Part shown: positions 1 to 11,248 of the stretch, one piece after another | Position numbering within the stretch: the stretch's first letter is position 1 | Layout of the letters: every line of letters starts with the position of its first letter | Assembly (NCBI GenBank): GCA_028687035.1 | Contig: JAQUAX010000010.1 | Coordinates: 83,408-147,407, forward strand | Direction of reading: 5' to 3' | DNA: 64,000 bases | DNA from: Dechloromonas sp. | GTDB lineage: Bacteria; Pseudomonadota; Gammaproteobacteria; Burkholderiales; Rhodocyclaceae | Translations under genes and position numbers: made by a program | The notes under the pieces: model-generated | Database searches by the model: none | What the model saw: only the letters and a program-made list of their open reading frames with translations | Told to the model about the DNA's origin: nothing

Positions 1-1
1 C

Positions 2-1843
2 GCGCTGGCCGGACTGTTCGGCTACACCGGGTCGACGCTGCTGCTGCTGGCCATGCTGGCCGCGGGCTGGAGCGTGTTTTCCGGCATGTCCTGGCTGTGG
101 GCTTTCGAGAAGCTGGGCCAGGGCCTGGAGGCGGGCCTGGCTTTCCTGTACGCACGGGTCGATGCCTGGCGCGACCGCCAGATCGGCCGCGAGGTCGCGC
201 AGCAGCGCGAGGTCGTCGTCGAGGAGGAAAAGCGGCGCGGCGAACTGCACGAGCCGATCATCATCGAGACGCCGCCGCCCGAGGTGCCGGTGTCGAAGAA
301 GGCCGAGGCGCGCATCGAGCGCGAGAAACAGGTCCCGCTGTTCCCCGAGGCCGTCGTCGGCGGCCAGCTGCCGCCGCTGCACCTGCTCGACCCGGCCCCC
401 CCGGCGACCGAGACGGTCAGCCCGGAAACGCTGGAATTCACGTCCCGCCTGATCGAGCGCAAGCTCGCCGACTTCGGCGTCCAGGTCAAGGTGCTGGCCG
501 CCTTGCCCGGCCCGGTGATCACCCGCTACGAAATCGAGCCGGCGGTCGGCGTCAAGGGCGCCCAGATCGTCAACCTGGCGCGCGACCTGGCGCGCGCGCT
601 GGCGCTGGTGTCGATCCGCGTCGTCGAGACGGTGCCCGGCAAGTCGTGCATGGCGCTCGAACTGCCCAACCCGAGGCGGCAGACGGTCAAGCTGTCCGAA
701 ATCATTTCGAGCAAGCCCTACCACGACATGCACAGCCCGCTGACGGTCAGCCTCGGCAAGGACATCGGCGGCCAGCCGGTGGTCGCCGACCTGGCCAAGA
801 CGCCGCACCTGCTGGTCGCCGGCACGACCGGTTCCGGCAAGTCGGTCGGCGTCAATGCGATGATCCTGTCGATGCTGTACAAGGCCGAGCCGGACCAGGT
901 CCGGCTGATCATGGTCGACCCCAAGATGCTCGAACTGTCGATCTACGAGGGCATCCCGCACCTGCTGGCGCCGGTCGTCACCGACATGAAGCAGGCGGCC
1001 AACGCGCTGCACTGGTGCGTCACCGAGATGGAAAAGCGCTACAAGCTGATGGCGGCGATGGGCGTGCGCAACATCGCCGGCCTGAACGCCAAGATCAAGG
1101 AAGCCGAGAAGAAGGGCGAGCACATCCCGAATCCGCTCAGCCTGACGCCGGAAACGCCCGAGCCGCTGAAGACCATGCCCTTCATCGTCGTCATCATCGA
1201 CGAGCTGGCCGACCTGATGATGGTCGTCGGCAAGAAGGTCGAGGAACAGATCGCGCGCCTGGCGCAGAAGGCGCGCGCTTCCGGCATCCACCTGGTGCTG
1301 GCGACGCAGCGCCCGTCGGTCGATGTGATCACCGGCCTGATCAAGGCCAACATTCCGACCCGGCTGTCGTTCCAGGTGTCGAGCAAGATCGACTCGCGCA
1401 CCATCCTCGACCAGATGGGCGCCGAAGCGCTGCTCGGCATGGGCGACATGCTGTACCTGGCGCCGGGCACCGGCTACCCGACCCGCGTCCATGGCGCTTT
1501 CGTGTCCGACGACGAGGTGCACCGCGTCGTCGAGCACCTGAAGGCGACCGGCACGCCGGAATACGTCGAGGACATCCTCACCGGCGGCGGTGGCGACGAT
1601 GACGAGGGCAGCGGCGAATCCGGCGAGGGCAGCGGCGACGCCGAGGCCGATCCGCTGTACGACCAGGCCGTCGATATCGTGCTGAAGAACCGCCGGGCGT
1701 CGATCTCGCTGGTCCAGCGCCACCTGCGCATCGGCTACAACCGCTCGGCGCGGCTGATCGAGGCGATGGAAAAGGCCGGCCTGGTGTCGGCGATGGACGC
1801 GCGCGGCGGCCGTGAAGTGCTGGCGCGCCGGGAGGCCGAATGA
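2..1843 (+). CDS. ftsK: DNA translocase FtsK, 3' part
   Basis: FtsK pumps DNA through the division septum and activates XerCD at dif. The reading frame is open to the left edge, so the N-terminus is missing; the ATG at 53 is internal. The visible part begins with the end of a hydrophobic membrane segment and a linker. It continues with the RecA-like motor, with Walker A GTTGSGKS near residue 265 and a hydrophobic stretch ending [11 protein letters not shown] as Walker B. It ends in the winged-helix gamma domain (about the last 65 residues, [20 protein letters not shown]). An acidic Gly/Ser-rich linker ([18 protein letters not shown]) separates motor and gamma. The stop overlaps the lolA start by ATGA, the ftsK-lolA order usual in proteobacteria. 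Confidence 0.97.
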   Translation, partial: ALAGLFGYTGSTLLLLAMLAAGWSVFSGMSWLWAFEKLGQGLEAGLAFLYARVDAWRDRQIGREVAQQREVVVEEEKRRGELHEPIIIETPPPEVPVSKKAEARIEREKQVPLFPEAVVGGQLPPLHLLDPAPPATETVSPETLEFTSRLIERKLADFGVQVKVLAALPGPVITRYEIEPAVGVKGAQIVNLARDLARALALVSIRVVETVPGKSCMALELPNPRRQTVKLSEIISSKPYHDMHSPLTVSLGKDIGGQPVVADLAKTPHLLVAGTTGSGKSVGVNAMILSMLYKAEPDQVRLIMVDPKMLELSIYEGIPHLLAPVVTDMKQAANALHWCVTEMEKRYKLMAAMGVRNIAGLNAKIKEAEKKGEHIPNPLSLTPETPEPLKTMPFIVVIIDELADLMMVVGKKVEEQIARLAQKARASGIHLVLATQRPSVDVITGLIKANIPTRLSFQVSSKIDSRTILDQMGAEALLGMGDMLYLAPGTGYPTRVHGAFVSDDEVHRVVEHLKATGTPEYVEDILTGGGGDDDEGSGESGEGSGDAEADPLYDQAVDIVLKNRRASISLVQRHLRIGYNRSARLIEAMEKAGLVSAMDARGGREVLARREAE

Positions 1844-2463
1844 AATCGACCGGAAAATGGCTGTTGACCGCGGCCTGCCTGCTGCTGCCGCTGGCCGCCG
1901 ACGCGGCCAGCGCGATCGACCAGCTGCACGTCTTCCTGAAGGGCACGCGGACGCTGAAGGCCGAATTCGCGCAGACGGTCGTCGCGCGCAGCGGCCGCAA
2001 GCCGCAGCAATCGGCCGGCACCGTCGCGATCTCCCGGCCGGGCAAGCTGCGCTGGGAAATCCTCCGGCCCTATCCGCAGCTGGTCGTCGGCGACGGCGAG
2101 CGCATCTGGATTCACGATCCGGACCTGCAGCAGGTTACCGTGCGCAAGGCCGGCCAGGCCCTCGGCGCCTCGCCGGCCGCGCTGCTGGCCGGCAGCAACG
2201 AACTCGAGAAGAACTTCGCGCTGGCCGATGCCGGCGAGGCCGACGGCCTGGTCTGGGTCGAGGCGACGCCGAAAAGCGGCGACAGCGGCTTCGATAAGGT
2301 CCGGATGGGTTTCGCCGGCGGCGAGCTGCGGGCGATGGAGCTGTTCGACAGCTTCGGCCAGACGACGCAGATCCGCTTCTCGCGCATCGAGCGCAACCCG
2401 GCGCTGCCGCCCGCCACCTTCAGCTTCCGGCCGCCGCCGGGCACCGACGTCGTCGGCGAGTGA
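1840..2463 (+). CDS. lolA: Outer-membrane lipoprotein carrier LolA
   Basis: This periplasmic chaperone takes lipoproteins from LolCDE and hands them to LolB at the outer membrane. The 207-residue product has a Sec signal peptide ([22 protein letters not shown], cut after about residue 22). The family pattern follows: [23 protein letters not shown], and a hydrophobic beta-rich body ending [24 protein letters not shown]. Length is typical. It overlaps ftsK by 4 bp and is probably co-translated. It meets the convergent acetyltransferase gene with only 3 bp between stops. Confidence 0.96.
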   Translation: MKSTGKWLLTAACLLLPLAADAASAIDQLHVFLKGTRTLKAEFAQTVVARSGRKPQQSAGTVAISRPGKLRWEILRPYPQLVVGDGERIWIHDPDLQQVTVRKAGQALGASPAALLAGSNELEKNFALADAGEADGLVWVEATPKSGDSGFDKVRMGFAGGELRAMELFDSFGQTTQIRFSRIERNPALPPATFSFRPPPGTDVVGE

Positions 2464-2466
2464 GGC

Positions 2467-2985
2467 TCAGCCGGCCGGCCGCACCATGTAGCGGGCCGGT
2501 CCGGGGTAGCCGGCCAGCCGGGCCGCCTGCACCGGATCGGCGAGCCGCCGTTCGACGAAACCGGCGCGCTGCCAGAAGGGCAGCGCCTGCTGCACGCAGA
2601 CCAGCGCCACCGGCCAGCCCGGACGTACCGCCAGCGCGTGGCGCAGCAGATGCGACCCCAGTCCCCGGCCGCCGGCGGCCGGCGCCACCGCGAGGTCGTG
2701 CAGGTACAGGCAGTCGGGCGTCGCCGGCGGTTCGAAGCCGCCGCCCAGCGGCGTGACCTTGCCCAGCCGCGACGGGTAGCCGACCAGATAGGCCCGGATT
2801 TCGCGGTCGACCGCGGCGATCCACGCAAAATCCGGCGCCTGCGCCAGCCGCTCGCGCAGCACCGCGGCCGCTTCGTTCATTTCGGGCGGGTAGCAGGCGC
2901 GCTGCACGGCGAGCACCGCCGGCAGGTCGGCGGGCGTCATCGCGCGGATCACGGGCGGGCCGGAGAGGCGGGGGCGGGCGGTCAT
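2467..2985 (-). CDS. GNAT-family N-acetyltransferase
   Basis: This is a 172-residue acyl-CoA-dependent acetyltransferase; the substrate is unknown. [21 protein letters not shown] is a typical GNAT N-terminus. The motif A region [21 protein letters not shown] carries the acetyl-CoA pyrophosphate loop GGRGLG. The frame is open further upstream, but the ATG at 2985 starts just before the conserved domain, and the extra residues upstream look like antisense noise. It is divergent from rarA and tail-to-tail with lolA. Confidence 0.88.
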   Translation of the reverse strand: MTARPRLSGPPVIRAMTPADLPAVLAVQRACYPPEMNEAAAVLRERLAQAPDFAWIAAVDREIRAYLVGYPSRLGKVTPLGGGFEPPATPDCLYLHDLAVAPAAGGRGLGSHLLRHALAVRPGWPVALVCVQQALPFWQRAGFVERRLADPVQAARLAGYPGPARYMVRPAG

Positions 2986-3158
2986 GCGGAGGGCGGTGCG
3001 TGGGGTTCGGCGTCCATTGTCGCATGCGCCGCCGGTTTTCCCCGGACCGGGCCGGCGGCCGCGATTGGCGCGCCGCGCGAATCCGCATACCATGCGCAGC
3101 TTGGCGGCAGCCGCCCGGTCGAGCCGGGCCGTCTCCGCAGGCATGGACTGGAATTCCC

Positions 3159-4469
3159 GTGAGCGATCTGTTTTCTCCCCCCGGCGTCGACCGCAACGCC
3201 CCGCTGGCCGAGCAGCTGCGGCCGCGCACCCCCGACGAAGTGATCGGCCAGCAGCACCTGCTCGGCCCCGGCAAGCCGCTGCGCCTGGCCTTCGCGTCCG
3301 GCCAGCCGCATTCGATGATCCTGTGGGGGCCGCCGGGCGTCGGCAAGACCACGCTGGCGCGGATGATGGCCAGCCAGTTCGACTGCGAGTTCATCGCGCT
3401 GTCGGCGGTGTTCTCCGGCATCAAGGAAGTCCGCGAAGCGGTCGCCCAGGCCGAGGTCTGGCGCAGCCAGGGCAAGCGGACCATCCTGTTCGTCGATGAA
3501 ATCCACCGCTTCAACAAGGCGCAGCAGGACGGCTTCCTGCCCTTCGTCGAGTCCGGGCTGTTCACCTTCATCGGCGCGACCACCGAGAATCCGTCCTTCG
3601 AGGTCAATTCGGCGCTGCTGTCGCGCGCCTCGGTCTATGTGCTGAAGTCGCTCGACGCCGCCGAAATGGGGCAGTTGTTCGACCGGGCCCGCGAGCGGGC
3701 GCTGGCCGATCTCGATTTCGACGCGACGGCGCGCGAACGCCTGGTCGGCCTGGCCGACGGCGACGCCCGGCGCCTGCTGAACCTGCTCGAGCAGGTGCGC
3801 ACCGCGGCGCGCGCGGCCGGCACGGCGACCGTCGACGGCGATTTCATCGAGCAGGCGATGGCGCAGAGCCTGCGCCGCTTCGACAAGGGCGGCGACGCGT
3901 TCTACGACCAGATCTCGGCGCTGCACAAGTCGGTCCGCGGCTCCAGTCCGGACGCCGCGCTGTACTGGCTGTGCCGCATGCTCGACGGCGGCGCCGACCC
4001 GCGCTACCTGGCCCGGCGCATCGTCCGCATGGCCTGGGAGGACATCGGCCTGGCCGATCCGCGGGCGATGCAGATCGCCAACGACGCGGCGGCGACCTAC
4101 GAGCGTCTCGGCTCGCCCGAAGGCGAACTGGCGCTCGGTCAGGCGGTGATCTACCTGGCCGTCGCCGCCAAGTCGAACGCCGGCTACAACGCCTACAACG
4201 CCGCGCGCGCCTTCGTCGCCAAGGCCGGTTCGCAGCCGGTGCCGGTGCATCTGCGCAATGCGCCGACCAAACTGATGAAGGAACTCGGCTACGGCAAGGC
4301 CTACCGCTACGCGCACGACGAGCCGGAAGCCTACGCCGCCGGCGAGACCTACCTGCCGGACGGCATGCCGGAGCCCGGCTGGTACCGGCCGACGCCGCGC
4401 GGGCTGGAAGGCAAGATCGCCGAGAAGCTCGCCCACCTGCGCGAACTCGACCGCAAGGCCGGCAAGTAG
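3159..4469 (+). CDS. rarA: Replication-associated recombination protein RarA (MgsA)
   Basis: AAA+ ATPase of the clamp-loader/RuvB class that acts at stalled replication forks. I chose the GTG at 3159 ([22 protein letters not shown]), since homologues begin just before the RPxTxDEVIGQ motif; the frame stays open upstream but without a conserved start. Walker A is GPPGVGKTT, Walker B is [11 protein letters not shown], sensor 1 is [11 protein letters not shown], and the C-terminal tetramerisation part contains GCRMLDGG-like and YNAYNAAR segments. 436 residues is the usual size. In many proteobacteria ftsK-lolA-rarA-serS form one cluster; here acetyltransferase and peptidase genes are interleaved. 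Confidence 0.95.
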   Translation: MSDLFSPPGVDRNAPLAEQLRPRTPDEVIGQQHLLGPGKPLRLAFASGQPHSMILWGPPGVGKTTLARMMASQFDCEFIALSAVFSGIKEVREAVAQAEVWRSQGKRTILFVDEIHRFNKAQQDGFLPFVESGLFTFIGATTENPSFEVNSALLSRASVYVLKSLDAAEMGQLFDRARERALADLDFDATARERLVGLADGDARRLLNLLEQVRTAARAAGTATVDGDFIEQAMAQSLRRFDKGGDAFYDQISALHKSVRGSSPDAALYWLCRMLDGGADPRYLARRIVRMAWEDIGLADPRAMQIANDAAATYERLGSPEGELALGQAVIYLAVAAKSNAGYNAYNAARAFVAKAGSQPVPVHLRNAPTKLMKELGYGKAYRYAHDEPEAYAAGETYLPDGMPEPGWYRPTPRGLEGKIAEKLAHLRELDRKAGK

Positions 4470-4483
4470 GCCGCAAAAAGCAG

Positions 4484-4507
4484 AACGGCCGGAATTCCGG
4501 CCGTTTT
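4484..4507. terminator. Bidirectional terminator between rarA and peptidase
   Basis: A perfect hairpin with arms AACGGCCGG and CCGGCCGTT around AATT is flanked by A-runs on the left and TTTT on the right. It lies between two convergent genes, so it can stop transcription from both sides. Confidence 0.8.
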
Positions 4508-4528
4508 CAAGCGTCCACCGCGACAGTC

Positions 4529-5413
4529 TCAGGAGCGGGTCTGGCTGGCGATGTTGCGCCGCATCCAGGTCAGCATGTCCTGCCAGATTTCCTTCTGCTC
4601 GCGCAGCGGCGGCATCACCGTCGCGTGCGGCAGTTCGATGGTGATCACCGGCATGTTCTTGTGCAGGCCGCCGTAGTTGCCCAGCGAGCCCGGATAGACG
4701 CCCAGCCGGTTCAGGTTCAGGTGGCCGAAGCGGCGCGGCTGGCGGGCCGGGCCGTCGTAGTCGAGCAGGCTGTACGGGGCGTGGATGCTGACGATGACGT
4801 CCGGCTGGAAATCCTCGATCTGCTCGTTCAGCCAGCGCGTCTCGATCTCGGAACCGGCGCTGTCGCCCGGGTAGCGCCGCGGGTCGCGGTCGGTGCGCTT
4901 GGCCCAGTAGCTGTGCGCGTCGCGTTCCCAGTCCGGGGTCGGAAAATTGCGGTTCAGGTCGACGCCGTTGGCGTTGGCGCGCTGCGGCGGATCGGCCAGC
5001 AGGCCGTCCGGGTTGGCGACCGGGATGACGCGCCAGTGGTAGCGGCTGGCCTCGGGGTCGTCCATCCACTGCAGCCAGCGGAAGACGATCGACGCCGAGG
5101 TCAGTTCGTCGCCGTGGATGCCGCCGATGACCAGCACGCGCGGCGCCTTGGCCCGGGCCGAGCCGCCGCTGGCGACCGGCTTCGCGGCGGGCGCGATGTC
5201 GCCGACCATCAGCGCGTGGCCGTTGTTGGAGCGGGCGCCCGGCGGCGCGAGATCGAGCTTGCGGCACTGGGCCAGCGAGACGCTGTGCAGCCGGCGGGCG
5301 ATCGTCGCGCACCAGTCGTCCTGGGCCGCGTCTTCGCCGGAGTCGGCCCGGGCGCCGGCGCCGGCCAGCAGCAGGCCGAGGAGGAGCAAACGGGGGAGGA
5401 GGGGGTGTTTCAT
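4529..5413 (-). CDS. M14-type zinc carboxypeptidase, secreted (MpaA-like)
   Basis: Predicted 294-residue zinc peptidase of the M14 family. The signal peptide is MKHPLLPRLLLLGLLLAGAGARA. The zinc site is seen as VIGGIHGDE (HxxE) and a later IVSIHAPY His; NPDGL, NANGVDLNRNFPTPDW (substrate Arg region) and the late ITIELPHATVMPP segment (catalytic Glu) complete the pattern. It resembles MpaA-type murein peptide amidases, but the signal peptide predicts a periplasmic enzyme, so its substrate may be muropeptides before uptake. The start at 5413 is chosen because the signal sequence begins there; the much longer open frame upstream is antisense to serS. Confidence 0.85.
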   Translation of the reverse strand: MKHPLLPRLLLLGLLLAGAGARADSGEDAAQDDWCATIARRLHSVSLAQCRKLDLAPPGARSNNGHALMVGDIAPAAKPVASGGSARAKAPRVLVIGGIHGDELTSASIVFRWLQWMDDPEASRYHWRVIPVANPDGLLADPPQRANANGVDLNRNFPTPDWERDAHSYWAKRTDRDPRRYPGDSAGSEIETRWLNEQIEDFQPDVIVSIHAPYSLLDYDGPARQPRRFGHLNLNRLGVYPGSLGNYGGLHKNMPVITIELPHATVMPPLREQKEIWQDMLTWMRRNIASQTRS

Positions 5414-5509
5414 GACATTGGCAATGCAGGGGGGCAAGCCGTAATGATAAACGCCCGAGGCCGGTTTGCGAATTCCGGCGCGCCGGGGGCGGGAGGCTCT
5501 CGCGTATAA

Positions 5510-7177
<1,668 letters not shown>

Positions 7178-7202
7178 ATCGACGGGGGCTCCCCGCTGGA
7201 GC

Positions 7203-8627
7203 TCAGTGCCTGAGCTTCAGCCCGGGGGCGCTGCCGCCCTGCATCCCGATCATCCGTTCGACACCGGGCGCGACCGGGCGGGCCGGCAGTTCGTGGCGGA
7301 CCAGGATGTCGTAATAGCTGCGGATGTTCTCGACCAGGATCACCGCTTCGCCGCCGCGGGCGCGGCCGGACTTCAGCCGCTCGTAATACTGCGGTTTGGC
7401 CAGCAGCGGCAGGATACGCTTCATCTCGTACCAGGCGTTCGGGTCGGCCTTCTGCTGGCGGGCCAGCGAACGCGCCGCGTTCAGATGGCCGGGCCCGATG
7501 TTGTAGCCGGCCAGCGCCAGCCACGTGCGGTCCGGCTCGGGGGCATCGAGCTGCTCCTTCAACAGGTTCAGGTAGCGGGCGCCGGCCAGGATGCTCTCGC
7601 GCGGGTCGAGACGGTTGCCGACGCCGAGCCGGTCGGCGGTTTCCTCGGTCAGCATCATGATGCCGCGGACGTTGGTCGGGCTGGTCGCGTTCGGGTCCCA
7701 GTGCGATTCCTGGTAGGCGATCGCGGCGATCAGCCGCCAGTCGATTCCGGTCACCGTCTCGGCCGCCTCGAAATGGCGGCGCAGCTTGGGCAGCGTCGTC
7801 TCCATCTGGCCCAGGAACTTGGTGACGTCGGCCTGGTTCAGCCGGTGGACGTGGCCGAGGTAACGCTCCTCGACGCGGGCCAGCGTGCCGTCGTGCTGGA
7901 TGCGTTCGACGAAGGCGTTGGCGCGGGCCGCCAGTTCGGCGTTCGGGCGCGGGCCGAGCAGCCAGACCACCGGCTGTTCGTCGCTGAGCGCTAGCGAGGC
8001 GCGCAGGCTGGGCACGTACTGGTTGGCGATTTCTTCCAGCGTCTGGTCGATCGCGACGTATTCGACCTGGCGTTCGCCGAGCGCTTCGAGCAGGTCGAGG
8101 ATGGTGCCCTGGCCGACCTCGACGACCTTCAGGTCGGGAATCTGCCGCGACAGCCGCTGCATCGTCGCGGCCTGCCGGGTGCCGGCCATCGCATGTACGG
8201 TCTTGCCCTGCAGCTGGCCGAGGTCGGTCAGCGGCAGCGAGGCCTCGTGCTGGGCCAGCGTGTCGCGCGTCTGGAACAGCGGTGGGGTCGCCGCGTAGCC
8301 TTCGTCGGCGTGCGGCGACAGCCACGCTGCGGCGAGGTGGTAGCGGCCGTTGGCCAGTTCCGATTCCATCTGCTCGGGCGGCACGACGACGTAGCGGATG
8401 CCGACGCCCAGTTCCTGCGCGAACAGTTCGGCCAGGTCGTGCTCGATGCCCGCTGCGTTGCCCTGTTCGTCGGCGGTGTAGGTCAGCGCGCCGGGCCGGG
8501 TCAGCACGACCAGATCGTGCTGGGCCGGGGTCGGGAAGGGCAGCGGGCCACCGAAAGGCTGGTAGTCGCCGCAGGCCGCGACGACAAAAAGCGTTCCGAT
8601 GAGTATCAATGTTGTTGTCCAGCGCAT
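7203..8627 (-). CDS. mltF: Membrane-bound lytic murein transglycosylase F-like lipoprotein
   Basis: It cleaves peptidoglycan glycan strands to 1,6-anhydro products at the cell envelope. The start at 8627 gives MRWTTTLILIGTLFVVAAC, a lipoprotein signal with lipobox VAAC. A solute-binding-protein-type domain follows (about residues 40-270, with GIEHDLAELFAQELGV and VHAMAGTRQAATMQRLS). The SLT domain comes next, with IAAIAYQESHWDPNATSP placing the catalytic Glu at about residue 307, then GIMMLTEETADRLGV and LALAGYNIGPGHLNAAR. 474 residues and this domain order match MltF. The gene is divergent from the tRNA-Ser gene just upstream. Confidence 0.9.
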   Translation of the reverse strand: MRWTTTLILIGTLFVVAACGDYQPFGGPLPFPTPAQHDLVVLTRPGALTYTADEQGNAAGIEHDLAELFAQELGVGIRYVVVPPEQMESELANGRYHLAAAWLSPHADEGYAATPPLFQTRDTLAQHEASLPLTDLGQLQGKTVHAMAGTRQAATMQRLSRQIPDLKVVEVGQGTILDLLEALGERQVEYVAIDQTLEEIANQYVPSLRASLALSDEQPVVWLLGPRPNAELAARANAFVERIQHDGTLARVEERYLGHVHRLNQADVTKFLGQMETTLPKLRRHFEAAETVTGIDWRLIAAIAYQESHWDPNATSPTNVRGIMMLTEETADRLGVGNRLDPRESILAGARYLNLLKEQLDAPEPDRTWLALAGYNIGPGHLNAARSLARQQKADPNAWYEMKRILPLLAKPQYYERLKSGRARGGEAVILVENIRSYYDILVRHELPARPVAPGVERMIGMQGGSAPGLKLRH

Positions 8628-8653
8628 TAGTTGTGCTATTATTTCGGTCCCGC

Positions 8654-8741
<88 letters not shown>

Positions 8742-8751
8742 CTTCTGCAAT

Positions 8752-8777
8752 AAGCCCGTGATTTCACGGGCTTTTTT
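8752..8777 (+). terminator. Rho-independent terminator after tRNA-Ser
   Basis: The hairpin AAGCCCGTG-ATTT-CACGGGCTT is followed by a T-run (TTTTTTGTTTT), 10 bp after the tRNA. Confidence 0.9.
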
Positions 8778-8867
8778 GTTTTCCGGCATTGTAACCCACA
8801 TTGCCCGGATCGCGAACCGGGCGTGCCCGGCGTGTCCAAACCGCCGCTCCTTGGCATAATCCGGCCA

Positions 8868-9845
8868 ATGCTTGCCTACATCGTCCGCCGCCTGCTCTAC
8901 GCCCTTCCCATCCTGATCGGCGTCAACCTGCTGACCTTCGCGCTGTTCTTCGTCGTCAATACGCCGGACGACATGGCGCGCATGCAGCTCGGCGTCAAGC
9001 GGGTGACGCCGGAAGCGATCGCGAAATGGAAGGCCGAGCGCGGCTACGACAAGCCGCTGTTCGTCAATTCGGCCGCCGCCGGGCTATCGACCGTGACCGA
9101 CACGATCTTCTTCGAGAAATCGGCCCGGCTGTTCGTCGGCGATTTCGGCCGGGCCGAGGACGGCCGCGACATCGCCCGCGAGATCGGCGCCCGCATGGGG
9201 CCGTCGCTGGCCATCGCGTTGCCGACCTTCGTGCTCGGCCTGTTCGTGACCGTCAGCTTCGCGCTGATGCTGGCCTTCTTCCGCGCCTCGGCCCTCGATT
9301 TCTGGGGCGTCGTGCTGTGCGTCGCGATGATGTCGGTTTCCGGGCTGTTCTACATCATCGGCGGGCAGTACCTGGTCGCCAAGCTGTGGCGCCTGGTCCC
9401 GATTTCCGGTTTCGGCGAGGGAGTCGATGCCTGGCGTTTCCTGGTGCTGCCGGTGGTGATCGGTGTGATCGGCGGCATCGGCAGTTCGACGCGCTGGTAC
9501 CGGACGATCTTCCTCGAGGAGGTCGGCAAGGATTACGTGCGCACCGCGCGCGCCAAGGGCCTGCCGGAAACGGCGGTGTTCTTCGGGCATGTGCTGCGCA
9601 ACGCGCTGATCCCGATCCTGACCGGCGTCGTCGTCGTGATTCCGCTGCTCTTCATGGGCTCGCTGCTGACCGAATCCTTCTTCGGCATTCCCGGCCTGGG
9701 CAGCTACACGATCGACGCGATCAACGCGCAGGATTTCGCGGTGGTGCGCGCGATGGTCTTCATCGGCTCGGTGCTCTACATCGCCGGGCTGATCCTGACC
9801 GACATCTCCTACACGCTGGTCGATCCGAGGATCCGTTTCCAATGA
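8868..9845 (+). CDS. yejB: Peptide ABC transporter permease YejB
   Basis: Inner-membrane permease of a YejABEF-type oligopeptide importer (microcin C and peptide uptake in Escherichia coli). The ATG at 8868 gives MLAYIVRRLLYALPILIGVN, the usual N-terminus of DppB/YejB permeases. About six TM segments follow, with the EAA-type loop DYVRTARAKGLPETAVFFGHVLRNALIP. 325 residues. The stop overlaps the yejE start (ATGA). No periplasmic binding-protein gene (yejA) lies upstream, where tRNA-Ser sits. Confidence 0.93.
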   Translation: MLAYIVRRLLYALPILIGVNLLTFALFFVVNTPDDMARMQLGVKRVTPEAIAKWKAERGYDKPLFVNSAAAGLSTVTDTIFFEKSARLFVGDFGRAEDGRDIAREIGARMGPSLAIALPTFVLGLFVTVSFALMLAFFRASALDFWGVVLCVAMMSVSGLFYIIGGQYLVAKLWRLVPISGFGEGVDAWRFLVLPVVIGVIGGIGSSTRWYRTIFLEEVGKDYVRTARAKGLPETAVFFGHVLRNALIPILTGVVVVIPLLFMGSLLTESFFGIPGLGSYTIDAINAQDFAVVRAMVFIGSVLYIAGLILTDISYTLVDPRIRFQ

Positions 9846-11248
9846 CCGGCTTCCAGATCGTCGTGCTGTGGTCGGACGTGCTGGTCTGGCTGCTCGTCGC
9901 CGCCGGCGTCGGGGTCGGCCTGCTGATCGCCCGCAATCCGCCGCTGCGCGCCGCCTGGCGGCGGGTCGGGGCGAGCCGGGCGGGCATGGCGTCGGCGACC
10001 GTGCTGGCCGCCTTCGTCGCCGTCGGCCTGCTCGATTCGCTGCATTATCGCGTCGCGCTGGACGGCGCGCCAGGGCAGAAGACGCGCTACGCCGTCGAGG
10101 TGCTGTCGGTCCTCGACGCGCTGGCGACGCCGCTGCGCACGCGCAACGAGAAGACCTACTCGGCGCCGTTCGCGACCCGGCTGTACGCCAAGGAGACGGT
10201 CGATGTCCCGGGCGTCGGCGCGGTGCGCGACTATCCGCCGCTGAAGCACGGCGGCAGCCATCTGGCCGGGCGCGACGACGAGGCGGCGGCGGATGTCGCC
10301 TTCCGCGCCTTCCGCGGCGCGGTGATCGGCTTCCTGGCGTGGATGGCGATCGCGGCGCTCGTCGCCGCGGCGGTCCGCGCCGGCGATTCCGCGGTCGACG
10401 CGGCCGGCTGGCGAAAAATCTGGCGGCGCGAAACGGTCTTCGCGTGGGATGCGGTGCTGGCGACGCTGCTCGCGATGCTGCTGGCCGGCGTGCCGCTGCT
10501 GCTGCTGGCTGCGGATTACCACGTGTTCGGCACCGACAAGGTCGGCCAGGACGTGTTCTACCAGGTGCTGAAGAGCGTGCGCACCGGGCTGATCATCGGC
10601 CTGGTGACGACGCTGGTGATGCTGCCGGTCGCCGTGCTGCTCGGCATCGTCGCCGGCTATTTCCGCGGCTGGGTCGACGACGTGATCCAGTACGTCTACA
10701 CCGTGCTGAACTCGATTCCCGGCGTGCTGCTGATCGCCGCCGCGGTGCTGATGATGCAGGTGGTCATCGACACGCACCCGCAATGGTTCGCCACTGCCGC
10801 CGAGCGCGCCGACTTGCGCCTGCTGGCGCTGTGCTTCATTCTCGGCGTCACGTCGTGGACGGGGCTGTGCCGGCTGCTGCGCGGCGAGACGCTGAAGCTC
10901 CGGGAACTCGAATACATCCAGGCGGCGCAGGCCTTCGGCGTGTCGAGCTGGCGCATCATCGTCCGCCACATCCTGCCCAACCTGATGCACATCGTCATCA
11001 TCGCGCTGGTCATGGATTTCTCCGGGCTGGTGCTGGCCGAGGCCGTGCTGTCCTACGTCGGCATCGGCGTCGATCCGACGATGACCAGCTTCGGCACGAT
11101 GATCAACAACGCGCGGATGGAACTGGGCCGCGAACCGGTCGTCTGGTGGTCGCTGGCCGCCGCCTTCGCGGCGATGTTCGTGCTGGTGCTCGCCGCCAAC
11201 CTGTTCGCCGACGCCGTGCGCGACGCATTCGACCCGAGGGCCGCCTGA
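9842..11248 (+). CDS. yejE: Peptide ABC transporter permease YejE, enlarged
   Basis: Second inner-membrane permease of the importer. The C-terminal ~270 residues are a standard permease domain (FGTDKVGQDVFYQVLKSVRTGL, the EAA loop ELEYIQAAQAFGVSSWRIIVRHILPN, and SYVGIGVDPTMTSFGTMINNAR). At 468 residues it is about 100 longer than common YejE. The excess is an N-proximal insert with an extra predicted TM segment and a segment around residues 75-150 (LDALATPLRTRNEKTYSAPF) that may be periplasmic. It is coupled to its neighbours by 4-bp and 1-bp overlaps. Confidence 0.92.
   Translation: MTGFQIVVLWSDVLVWLLVAAGVGVGLLIARNPPLRAAWRRVGASRAGMASATVLAAFVAVGLLDSLHYRVALDGAPGQKTRYAVEVLSVLDALATPLRTRNEKTYSAPFATRLYAKETVDVPGVGAVRDYPPLKHGGSHLAGRDDEAAADVAFRAFRGAVIGFLAWMAIAALVAAAVRAGDSAVDAAGWRKIWRRETVFAWDAVLATLLAMLLAGVPLLLLAADYHVFGTDKVGQDVFYQVLKSVRTGLIIGLVTTLVMLPVAVLLGIVAGYFRGWVDDVIQYVYTVLNSIPGVLLIAAAVLMMQVVIDTHPQWFATAAERADLRLLALCFILGVTSWTGLCRLLRGETLKLRELEYIQAAQAFGVSSWRIIVRHILPNLMHIVIIALVMDFSGLVLAEAVLSYVGIGVDPTMTSFGTMINNARMELGREPVVWWSLAAAFAAMFVLVLAANLFADAVRDAFDPRAA

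Noticed and set aside
53..1843. ATG at 53 as the start of ftsK
   Set aside because: The frame is open to the left edge and encodes membrane sequence upstream; the gene is simply truncated by the window.
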